From positions 14,160 through 27,846 of the forward strand of contig NVVI01000022.1 in NCBI GenBank assembly GCA_002402165.1: a DNA stretch of 13,687 nucleotides, in the 5' to 3' direction. Below, one piece after another: positions 1-6,737 of this stretch. Origin of the DNA: Flavobacteriales bacterium (GTDB taxonomy: Bacteria > Bacteroidota > Bacteroidia > Flavobacteriales_E > Vicingaceae). Positions within the stretch are counted from its first letter, which is position 1. The number at the start of each line of letters is the position of its first letter. The notes below the pieces were generated by a model. It had not been told where the DNA came from. It saw only the letters and a list, made by a program, of their open reading frames with translations, and did no database searches. Made by a program: the position numbers and the translations under genes.

Positions 1-1
1 T

Positions 2-349
2 TTCAGTAATAATGATGAACATTTATATGAGAGAGTTTTAAAACAATCTCAAAAATGGGGCAATGATGAAAACATGATGTATGTTGTTGGTGCAACTCGG
101 CCAGAAATGTTCAAAGAAATAAGAAAAATTGTTCCAAATCATTTTTTATTAGTTCCTGGAGTTGGTTCACAGAGCGGTTCTTTAACTGAAGTTTGTCAAT
201 ATGGAATGAATAAAGATTGTGGTTTATTAGTAAACTCTTCACGAGGAATTATTTATTCAGGTAGCGATGAAAATTTTGCAGAAGTAGCAAGAAATTCTGC
301 CTTGCAAATTCAAAAAGAAATGGCTATCTTGTTAGAAGAAATTCTTTAA
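2..349 (+). CDS. pyrF: Orotidine 5'-phosphate decarboxylase, C-terminal part (5' end outside window)
   Basis: This is the 3' end of a gene that enters the window already in frame; the reading frame is open from base 2 and ends at TAA 347-349. The enzyme decarboxylates OMP to UMP, the last step of de novo pyrimidine synthesis, in the cytoplasm. The visible 115 residues carry VVGATRPE, then LLVPGVGSQ and NSSRGIIY, which match the C-terminal phosphate-binding half of the type 2 (about 270-residue, mycobacterial-like) OMP decarboxylase family. The catalytic Lys/Asp motif lies upstream of the window and cannot be checked. In-frame ATG codons at 74 and 77 are internal methionines. The SPFH gene follows after 41 bp containing an A9 run. 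A uracil salvage gene, upp, sits in the window on the other strand, so both routes to UMP are present. Confidence 0.93.
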   Translation, partial: FSNNDEHLYERVLKQSQKWGNDENMMYVVGATRPEMFKEIRKIVPNHFLLVPGVGSQSGSLTEVCQYGMNKDCGLLVNSSRGIIYSGSDENFAEVARNSALQIQKEMAILLEEIL

Positions 350-390
350 CAGGATTTAGTAATTTCATACATTCTAAAAAAAAATATACA

Positions 391-1401
391 ATGGAAGCAA
401 TTTTAATATTTAAAGCATTAGCAGGTCTTTTTGGAGTCCTTTTTACATTCGGTTTAGTTTTTATTGTTAAACAAAAAACAGCCGTTATTATAGAACGGTT
501 TGGTAAGTTTCAAACAGTAGCCAAACCAGGATTAAATTTTAAAATCCCTCTTGTAGATAAAAAGGCAGGAACGATTAATCTAAGAGTTATGGAATTGCCA
601 GTTGATATTGAAACAAAAACATTAGATGATGTGTTTGTTAGATTGGTAGTTTCTGTGCAATATTATGTTGTAGAAACTGATGAAGGTATTAGACAATCGT
701 TTTATAAATTTGACAATCCAGCACGACAAATTCAATCTTATGTATTTGATTCTATTCGTTCTGAAGTTCCAAAATTAACATTGGATGAGGTATTTGCTGA
801 AAAAGATAAAATTGCATCAGCTGTTCAGAAAGAACTTTCTGAAACCATTGCTCAGTATGGATATGCCATCATAAAAGCGTTGGTTACAGATATAGATCCA
901 GATGCAAAAGTAAAGCATTCAATGAATGAGATTAATGCGGCAAAACGAATGAAAGAAGCTGCTAAAGAATATGCTGAAGCAGATAAAATTAAGGTTGTTG
1001 CTGCAGCAGAAGCAGAAGCTACTAGTAAAAAATTACAAGGAGAAGGTATTGCTGCGCAAAGAGTTGCAATTGCCAATGGATTAAAAGAATCTGTAGCTGA
1101 AGTTAGAGGAGCAATGGAAGAGGGTGTTACTGGTCGTGAAGTGATGAATATGTTATTTATGACACAGCATTACGATACCATTAGCCGATTAGCAGAAGAA
1201 GGTGTAAACACTATTTTTATGCCTTATTCACCAAGTACCGTAGGGGATTTACAAACTCAAATTCAATCAAGTTTATTATCGGCAGATGCAATTACAAAAG
1301 CAACTAAGGTGTCAGATATAGCGGTAGCGACTAAAAAAAGCAGAACAGCTACTAGACCAGATGACTCTTTTGATGAAGTTGATTCTGAAGATTTTGAGTA
1401 A
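391..1401 (+). CDS. SPFH/band 7 (stomatin/HIR-like) membrane protein
   Basis: The product is a 336-residue membrane-anchored scaffold protein of the SPFH (stomatin, prohibitin, flotillin, HflK/C) superfamily. Residues about 5 to 27 form one hydrophobic N-terminal segment. The SPFH domain follows, starting at KQKTAVIIERFGKF and containing VAKPGLNFKIPLVDK and DVFVRLVVSVQYYV. An Ala/Glu/Lys-rich helix (about 180 to 230, with INAAKRMKEAAKEYAEADK) should form a coiled coil used in oligomerisation. The segment from the YGYAIIKALVTDIDPD stretch through NEINAAKRMKEAA resembles plant hypersensitive-induced-reaction (HIR) proteins more than HflK/C. The acidic tail (DDSFDEVDSEDFE) looks disordered. The role is inferred: such proteins form ring or lattice microdomains in the inner membrane, but the partner is unknown and no NfeD-type partner gene is adjacent. 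Start ATG 391 gives the expected short N-terminus before the anchor. The stop is one codon before the next start, in the same frame. Confidence 0.9.
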   Translation: MEAILIFKALAGLFGVLFTFGLVFIVKQKTAVIIERFGKFQTVAKPGLNFKIPLVDKKAGTINLRVMELPVDIETKTLDDVFVRLVVSVQYYVVETDEGIRQSFYKFDNPARQIQSYVFDSIRSEVPKLTLDEVFAEKDKIASAVQKELSETIAQYGYAIIKALVTDIDPDAKVKHSMNEINAAKRMKEAAKEYAEADKIKVVAAAEAEATSKKLQGEGIAAQRVAIANGLKESVAEVRGAMEEGVTGREVMNMLFMTQHYDTISRLAEEGVNTIFMPYSPSTVGDLQTQIQSSLLSADAITKATKVSDIAVATKKSRTATRPDDSFDEVDSEDFE

Positions 1402-1404
1402 AAA

Positions 1405-2682
1405 TTGAAAGAAGATTTTTTACATTACGTCTGGAAGTATAAATTATTTAATACTTCAGAACTTTTAACTCAAAGTGATGAACAAATTGAAATAATTAAT
1501 TTTGGATTTCATAATACTGATGCTGGCCCTGATTTTTTTAATGGAAAAGTTAAAATTGGAAAAACTACTTGGGCAGGGAATATCGAAATTCATATAAATT
1601 CTTCCGATTGGACTAAGCATAATCATTACTCAGATAAAGCTTATGATAATGTCATCCTTCATGTTGTATATAATGATGATGTAGTTATTAATGATAAAAA
1701 TGAAAATGCTATTCCAACTCTAGAGTTAAAAGGATTAATAGATATATCACTAATTGATAAGTATGATGTTTTAATTAATCGGTCGGATTCCGACTGGATC
1801 CCTTGTGGGCAGCAAATTAAAACAGTTGATGATTTTATTATTCAAAACTGGATTAATCGCTTGGCTATTGAGCGATTAGAACGAAAATCACAAGAGATAC
1901 AAGAAACCCTTAAGCTCAACAAAAACAACTGGGAAGAAACGTTTTATCAATACCTATTCAAATATTTTGGTCTAAAAGTAAATGCGTTACCTTTTGAGTT
2001 ACTAGCCAAAAATACTCCTCTAAAAATAATTGAAAAACACAACGATATATTTTCAATAGAAGCATTATTGTACGGTCAGGCAGGTTATTTGGAAGAAGAG
2101 ATTGAAAGTGAATATTATACTCAACTTAAAAAAGAGTATCATTTTTTGAAGTCTAAGTTTAGCTTAACCCCTTTAGATAAAAGTTTATGGAAGTTATTAC
2201 GTTTACGTCCAAGTAATTTTCCAACAATACGAATTTCTCAATTAGCTAATTTATTGAGTAACAATACAAGATTATTTACTAAAATTATTGAAATAAAACC
2301 TGTTAAGGGTATACAACAGCTATTTGTTGCTCAAACCTCTGAATATTGGAGGGCACATTATCAGTTTGGTGTAGAAGCAAAGGATAAGAAAATTAAAAAG
2401 ATCGGAATAAATACAATAAACAATATTATAATTAATGTAATTGTTCCGTTTACCTTTGTTTATGGAAAAGCAAAACAGAATGAGGAGCTGATTAATAAAT
2501 CATTGAGTTTACTCGAAAATATTAAAGCAGAAAATAATTCTATAGTAGAAAAATGGGGAGAATTAGGTGTAAAATCCAGCAATGCAATGCAAACACAATC
2601 ACTCATTGAATTAAAGAATAATTATTGTTCTCAAAAAAAATGTTTAAATTGCAGTATTGGTAATCAAATTATCCAACAATGA
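1405..2682 (+). CDS. DUF2851 family protein, TTG start
   Basis: I recognise this 425-residue protein as DUF2851, a family common in Bacteroidota with no established function. Conserved-looking blocks are the N-terminus KEDFLHYVWKYKLF, GPDF at 41-44, WAGNIEIHINSSDW at 56-69, histidines at 72, 74 and 86, and a C-terminal cysteine cluster (C408, C413, C416) that could bind metal. No signal peptide or membrane segment is seen, so it is probably cytoplasmic. The start is TTG 1405: the SPFH stop codon (1399-1401) lies in the same frame with only AAA between, so no upstream start is possible, and the protein begins just where relatives do. It overlaps the next gene by 4 bp (ATGA), implying translational coupling with the PspC protein. 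The clustering of acidic and histidine residues around GNIEIH could mark an enzyme site, but that is speculation. Confidence 0.88.
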   Translation: MKEDFLHYVWKYKLFNTSELLTQSDEQIEIINFGFHNTDAGPDFFNGKVKIGKTTWAGNIEIHINSSDWTKHNHYSDKAYDNVILHVVYNDDVVINDKNENAIPTLELKGLIDISLIDKYDVLINRSDSDWIPCGQQIKTVDDFIIQNWINRLAIERLERKSQEIQETLKLNKNNWEETFYQYLFKYFGLKVNALPFELLAKNTPLKIIEKHNDIFSIEALLYGQAGYLEEEIESEYYTQLKKEYHFLKSKFSLTPLDKSLWKLLRLRPSNFPTIRISQLANLLSNNTRLFTKIIEIKPVKGIQQLFVAQTSEYWRAHYQFGVEAKDKKIKKIGINTINNIIINVIVPFTFVYGKAKQNEELINKSLSLLENIKAENNSIVEKWGELGVKSSNAMQTQSLIELKNNYCSQKKCLNCSIGNQIIQQ

Positions 2683-2903
2683 TTAATAAAATACTTTCAT
2701 ATTTTGAGAAACAGGCATTCGGTGTTTGTTCTTGGTGGGGAGAGAAACTTCAACTTAAATCAAGCAGAATTCGTATGTCTTTTATTTATCTTTCTTTTTT
2801 AACTTTTGGGTCTCCAATTTTTCTTTACCTCATAATGGCTTTTTTATTGGAACACAAAGAGTATTTTAAGTTTAAAAAACGCAAATCTGTTTGGGATGTC
2901 TAA
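2679..2903 (+). CDS. Small PspC-domain membrane protein
   Basis: This 74-residue protein consists almost only of a PspC domain. It has an N-terminal amphipathic stretch with GVCSWWGEKLQLKSSRIR, then a hydrophobic region (about 34 to 57, IYLSFLTFGSPIFLYLIMAFLL), then a basic tail (KFKKRK). In proteobacteria PspC is an inner-membrane sensor of the phage-shock response. Here there is no PspA, PspB or PspF in view, so a stress role is only inferred from the family. The start ATG overlaps the DUF2851 stop (ATGA), which points to coupled translation and a shared job. The next gene lies 45 bp away with no visible terminator between them. Confidence 0.85.
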   Translation: MINKILSYFEKQAFGVCSWWGEKLQLKSSRIRMSFIYLSFLTFGSPIFLYLIMAFLLEHKEYFKFKKRKSVWDV

Positions 2904-2948
2904 AGCAGGTTCTTTATAATTACACGTAGCTTAAATAAAAGAATAGAA

Positions 2949-3851
2949 GTGAAAATTTTAATCACAGGGAGTAATGGGCTACTTGGTCAAAAGTTAGTTA
3001 AATTACTATTAGAAAAAGAAGGTGTCGAATTATTAGCCACTTCAAAAGGTAAAAATCGAATTAGTAATAAAGAAGGGTATCAATATCAATCTTTAGACAT
3101 TACCATTAAAGAAGAAATAATTAATGTGGTTAATGAATTTCAGCCCGACACAATTATCAACACTGCAGCAATGACTAATGTTGATGCTTGCGAATCAGAT
3201 AGAGAACTCTGTTGGGATTTAAACGTAAATGCTGTTAAACATCTAATTGAAGCCTCAAAACGGAAAAACACCCATTTAATACACCTTTCCACTGATTTTG
3301 TTTTTGATGGAGAAGATGGACCTTATAAAGAAGAAGATAAGCCTAATCCACTAAGTTATTATGGAGAATCAAAATATGAAGCGGAAAAATTATTGCACAA
3401 GAGTAATATTAAATGGAGTATTGTAAGGACAATAATTGTCTACGGAATAGGTGAAAATATGAGCCGTTCAAACATTGTTCTATGGGCTAAAGAAGCGTTA
3501 GAAAAAGGAAACCCTTTAACGATAGTTGATGATCAATTTCGTTCACCAACTTTAGCAGAAGATTTAGCTATGGGTTGTTGGTTAATCACAAAAAAACAAG
3601 CAGAAGGAATATATCATATTTCAGGAAAAGATGTAATGAGTATTATTGACTTAGTTTATAGAGTAGCTGATTATTATGGATTAGATAAATCTATTGTTAC
3701 ACCAATTAAATCAGCATCCTTAAATCAAGCTGCAAAACGCCCGCCCAAAACTGGATTTAGATTAGATAAAGCGATGAATGAATTAAGTTATTCTCCAGTT
3801 TCATTTGAGGAAGGATTAACTATTCTTTCCAATCAGCTAGATTCCAATTAA
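2949..3851 (+). CDS. NAD(P)-dependent sugar-nucleotide reductase, RmlD/RfbD-like (SDR extended family)
   Basis: This 300-residue protein is an extended short-chain dehydrogenase of the RmlD (dTDP-4-dehydrorhamnose reductase) type. The sequence shows the Rossmann glycine motif GSNGLLG at 7-13, the NTAAMTNVDACE segment typical of RmlD, STDFVFDG before the active site, and the catalytic Tyr138-x3-Lys142 pair (YGESK). The substrate is not certain: no rmlA, rmlB or rmlC gene is nearby, and many Bacteroidota carry stand-alone paralogues annotated only as sugar nucleotide-binding or SDR proteins. The start is GTG 2949, giving KILITGSNG directly at the N-terminus as expected; no ATG in frame fits better. 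It is cytoplasmic. pabB begins 5 bp after its stop, so co-transcription is likely although no shared pathway is evident. Confidence 0.85.
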   Translation: MKILITGSNGLLGQKLVKLLLEKEGVELLATSKGKNRISNKEGYQYQSLDITIKEEIINVVNEFQPDTIINTAAMTNVDACESDRELCWDLNVNAVKHLIEASKRKNTHLIHLSTDFVFDGEDGPYKEEDKPNPLSYYGESKYEAEKLLHKSNIKWSIVRTIIVYGIGENMSRSNIVLWAKEALEKGNPLTIVDDQFRSPTLAEDLAMGCWLITKKQAEGIYHISGKDVMSIIDLVYRVADYYGLDKSIVTPIKSASLNQAAKRPPKTGFRLDKAMNELSYSPVSFEEGLTILSNQLDSN

Positions 3852-3856
3852 TTAAA

Positions 3857-5074
3857 ATGAGAGTTTTAAATCATATTATTTTAGATAAAAATTTATTTGA
3901 ACAACAACTCCTAATCTATTTTAAGAATAAGAAAAATGTTGTTTTTTTAAATAGCAATAATGGTGATAAAACGAATCTGTTTGCAGTTTCAGATAGTGAT
4001 GAAAAAAATGATAAAGAGTGGAGGTTTGGATTTATTTCTTACGATTATAAAAACCAAATAGAAGACCTGTCATCTAATAATTTGGACGGAATTCAATTTC
4101 CAGAAAAACACTTTTTTACGCCTGAAATTCTTTTTAAAATCAAAGAGAACGAAGTTGAAATAGAATGTCAAAATTCAATCAATGGTCTTCAAGAAATTAT
4201 TGAAGGAATAGAAGCTATTTCGATTGTTAATCATGAATTCCATGGTGTTAACCTTTTTAATAGAGTATCAAAAGAGGATTATATTAATAACGTTAATCAT
4301 TTAAAAAAACATATTCAACTCGGTGATATTTATGAAATAAATTATTGTCAAGAGTATTTTTCCCAAAATGTTCAACTAAACCCAATAGACATCTATTTTA
4401 AGTTAAATGAGAAGTCGCCAACACCATTTTCTTGTTTTGTTAAATATGATGATAAGTATTTGCTGTCAGCTTCCCCAGAGCGTTTTATTAAAAAAAGTGA
4501 TAATAAAATCATTTCTCAACCAATTAAAGGAACCATTAAAAGAGGTAATAACAAACTAGAAGATAGAGATTTAAAAAAGCAATTGTTTAATGATTCTAAA
4601 GAGCGTAGTGAAAACGTTATGATTGTTGATTTGGTAAGAAATGACTTATCAAAAATTGCAAAAGGAAATACAGTAAAAGTTGATGAATTGTGTAAAATTT
4701 ATACTTTTCCGCAAGTACACCAAATGATTTCTACAATTACAGCAGAAGTGGAAGAGAACATTGACATTGAGAACATTATCAAAGCTACTTTTCCGATGGG
4801 GTCAATGACTGGAGCTCCAAAAATAAGAGCAATGGAATTGATTGAAAAGTATGAAGAAACTAGGCGTGGGTTGTATTCTGGAGCTGTTGGATATATTAAT
4901 GAGGATGGTGATTTTGATTTTAATGTGGTGATTAGAAGCATTTTATATAATAAGGAAAATAATTACCTTTCATTTATTGTCGGAAGTGCTATAACTAATA
5001 AGTCTGATCCAGAAAAGGAGTATGATGAATGTTTGTTAAAAGCTAAAGCAATGTTAGAAGTGTTAAGCAACTAA
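3857..5074 (+). CDS. pabB: Aminodeoxychorismate synthase component I
   Basis: This 405-residue chorismate-binding enzyme converts chorismate (with ammonia from the PabA glutamine amidotransferase) to 4-amino-4-deoxychorismate, the branch to p-aminobenzoate and folate. Signature blocks in order are GDIYEINYCQEY, SASPERFI, PIKGT at 222-226, NVMIVDLVRNDL, and FPMGSMTGAPKIRAMELIE followed by RRGLYSGAVGYI. The Lys in PIKGT corresponds to the nucleophilic lysine of PabB; anthranilate synthases usually have another residue there, so PabB is favoured over TrpE. The protein is a little shorter than E. coli PabB (about 450), mainly because the N-terminal part is reduced, which is common in this phylum. 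pabA and pabC are not in the window. Its stop directly abuts the tilS ATG, so the two are surely co-transcribed. Confidence 0.93.
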   Translation: MRVLNHIILDKNLFEQQLLIYFKNKKNVVFLNSNNGDKTNLFAVSDSDEKNDKEWRFGFISYDYKNQIEDLSSNNLDGIQFPEKHFFTPEILFKIKENEVEIECQNSINGLQEIIEGIEAISIVNHEFHGVNLFNRVSKEDYINNVNHLKKHIQLGDIYEINYCQEYFSQNVQLNPIDIYFKLNEKSPTPFSCFVKYDDKYLLSASPERFIKKSDNKIISQPIKGTIKRGNNKLEDRDLKKQLFNDSKERSENVMIVDLVRNDLSKIAKGNTVKVDELCKIYTFPQVHQMISTITAEVEENIDIENIIKATFPMGSMTGAPKIRAMELIEKYEETRRGLYSGAVGYINEDGDFDFNVVIRSILYNKENNYLSFIVGSAITNKSDPEKEYDECLLKAKAMLEVLSN

Positions 5075-6382
5075 ATGCTAGAAAAATTTATTTCATATTA
5101 TCAAAATAATAATTTGTTTACTAAAACAGATAAAATCTTGTTGGCGGTTAGTGGAGGTAAGGATTCTATGCTTTTGTTAAACCTTTTTGATCAGCAAAAT
5201 TTATCGTTTGGCGTAGCACATTGCAATTTTCAGTTGAGGGGTGATGATGCGAATAAAGACGAACAGTTTGTTCGTCAGTTTTGTGCCAATAATAACATTA
5301 CTTTTTATACAACGGCATTTAATACCCAAGAATACGCTACAGAAAAAGGTGTTTCTATTCAGATGGCAGCAAGAGACTTAAGATACAACTGGTTTGAAAG
5401 AATCAGGCAAGAAAATAACTATAAATATATTGCAATCGCTCATCATAAAAATGATGTTGCAGAAACAATGCTTATTAATTTGACAAAAGGAACAGGATTA
5501 GCAGGACTGCATGGTATTAGAAAGAAAAATGGCAATGTTATTCGTCCGATTTTATGTTTTAATAGTGTTGAAATTGAAAACTATGTAAAAGAAAATAATA
5601 TTTCTTATCGAGAAGATTTATCAAATTTAGATGTTAAATACATAAGAAATACTATCAGACATAATATAATTCCTGAATTAGAAAAGATTAATCCAGCACT
5701 TATAGAAACATTAAATAATACTGCAAATCAATTTTTAAATGATGAAAAAATAATTTCTGATAAAATAGCTAAAGAAAAAAAACAGTTGTTTATAGGAGAT
5801 GGAAACACTTTGAAAATAGAAATTGAAGCACTTAAAAAGCTAGAACCTTTAACATCTTATTTGTATTATTTTATTAGAGATTATGGCTTTAATTCTTCAG
5901 ATGTTGCTGATATTATAGAGAATTTAGAAGGGCAGTCAGGAAAAACATTTAATTCAAACACTCACCAAATTGTTAAGGATAGAGAATTTTTAATCTTGAA
6001 AGAGATCGCTGAAAATGTTTTTGAAAGTATTAAAATTAAGTTCATTGAAGACCTTCCGTTTAGCTATAAATTAATTGATGTTACGGATGGTTTTGAGATT
6101 GAAACATCCAGTCAATATGCTTATTTAGATGCTGATAAAATTCAGTTTCCAATGATTTTAAGAGAATGGATTAATGGAGATGTGTTTCAACCATTAGGCA
6201 TGAAAGGAAACAAAAAAGTAAGTGATTTTTTAATTGATAATAAAATTTCCCTTATCAATAAAAAAAGAATAAAAGTATTAGAGTCAGGTTCTCAGATATT
6301 ATGGCTTGTAGGGCTTCGTATAGATGATAAGCTGAAAATTACTCCATCAACTAAAAAAGTTTTGCTCTTATCTGTAAATTAG
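5075..6382 (+). CDS. tilS: tRNA(Ile)-lysidine synthase
   Basis: This 435-residue cytoplasmic enzyme uses ATP and lysine to convert C34 of the CAU-anticodon isoleucine tRNA to lysidine, which switches both decoding (AUA) and charging to isoleucine. The PP-loop ATPase motif SGGKDS is at 26-31, followed by VAHCNFQLRGDDANKDE, AHHKNDVAETMLINL with GTGLAGLHGI, and YIRNTIRHNIIPELE, all typical of the N-terminal catalytic domain. The C-terminal TilS domain is present, with REWINGDVFQPLGMKGNKK and VSDFLIDNKIS. The length is normal for the full three-part enzyme. ATG 5075 begins directly after the pabB stop. The enzyme is essential in most bacteria; nothing looks truncated. Confidence 0.96.
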   Translation: MLEKFISYYQNNNLFTKTDKILLAVSGGKDSMLLLNLFDQQNLSFGVAHCNFQLRGDDANKDEQFVRQFCANNNITFYTTAFNTQEYATEKGVSIQMAARDLRYNWFERIRQENNYKYIAIAHHKNDVAETMLINLTKGTGLAGLHGIRKKNGNVIRPILCFNSVEIENYVKENNISYREDLSNLDVKYIRNTIRHNIIPELEKINPALIETLNNTANQFLNDEKIISDKIAKEKKQLFIGDGNTLKIEIEALKKLEPLTSYLYYFIRDYGFNSSDVADIIENLEGQSGKTFNSNTHQIVKDREFLILKEIAENVFESIKIKFIEDLPFSYKLIDVTDGFEIETSSQYAYLDADKIQFPMILREWINGDVFQPLGMKGNKKVSDFLIDNKISLINKKRIKVLESGSQILWLVGLRIDDKLKITPSTKKVLLLSVN

Positions 6383-6387
6383 TAGAT

Positions 6388-6714
6388 ATGATTTTTACAG
6401 ATCAAATTAGCCACCAATTTAAGTTAGAATCAACTCCTATGCGAATCATTTCTTTAGTTCCATCTCAAACAGAATTGTTGTACGAATTAGGTTATCCAAC
6501 TATTACAGAGAAACAGATATCAGCATTAAAACCAGATATAATATTTCTTTCCTCAGAACCATACCCATTCAAAGAAGAGCATATAAAAGAACTTCAAATT
6601 ATTTCTCCAAATTCAAAAATTATACTCGTCAATGGAGAGTATTTTTCTTGGTATGGATCAAGATTACAACAAGCAGTTGACTACTTTATTGGTTTGATGG
6701 ATAAAATCCCTTAA
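6388..6714 (+). CDS. Internally deleted helical-backbone metal receptor / BtuF-like substrate-binding protein
   Basis: The 108-residue product joins the two ends of a protein family that is normally about 250-260 residues long (periplasmic-binding-protein-like cobalamin/iron-complex receptors). Residues 1-35 match the family N-terminus, MIFTDQ...RIISLVPSQTELLYELG. From residue 36 (YPTITEKQISALKPDIIFLS, then SEPYPFKEEHIKEL and SWYGSRL) it matches the family C-terminal end. About 150 residues that normally lie between, including most of the first lobe and the interlobe helix, are missing. The junction is near 6490-6495 and stays in frame. Without these parts it cannot form the two-lobed ligand pocket, so it is probably non-functional or repurposed. 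No signal peptide is seen, as is usual for this subgroup. It starts 5 bp after tilS. The frame is otherwise open, so the event is recent, selected, or an assembly collapse. Confidence 0.75.
   Translation: MIFTDQISHQFKLESTPMRIISLVPSQTELLYELGYPTITEKQISALKPDIIFLSSEPYPFKEEHIKELQIISPNSKIILVNGEYFSWYGSRLQQAVDYFIGLMDKIP
6490..6495 (+). other. Deletion junction inside the metal-receptor gene
   Basis: At this point the coding sequence passes from the Gly of the N-terminal block (TELLYELG) straight to the Tyr-Pro that normally starts the C-terminal block. Relatives carry about 450 bp between them. The position is estimated from memory of the family, not from an alignment, so it could be off by a few codons. 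No insertion sequence or long repeat is visible at the joint. Confidence 0.55.
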
Positions 6715-6734
6715 TTTTCTACCTTTTTACTGCT

Positions 6735-6737
6735 ATT
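6735..6737 (+). promoter_or_regulatory. Probable non-canonical ATT start codon
   Basis: ATT followed by AAA CTA TTC gives (M)KLF, the normal opening of a lipoprotein-free signal peptide. The site lies 20 bp after the stop of the preceding gene. No Shine-Dalgarno sequence is visible, which is usual in this phylum. ATT initiation is known mainly for infC, where it limits expression, so if real the patatin protein may be made at a low level. ATA 6753 is a poorer alternative. Confidence 0.55.

Noticed and set aside
376..384. A9 run just upstream of the SPFH start, considered as a slippage-controlled promoter or leader
   Set aside because: A-rich leaders before start codons are normal in this phylum, and no promoter elements flank it.
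852..1076. Open frame on the minus strand inside the SPFH gene
   Set aside because: It is the antisense shadow of the Ala/Glu-rich helix; the plus-strand gene is well supported by family motifs.
4699..4941. Open frame on the minus strand inside pabB
   Set aside because: It covers the conserved GAPK region of pabB in antisense and has no features of its own.
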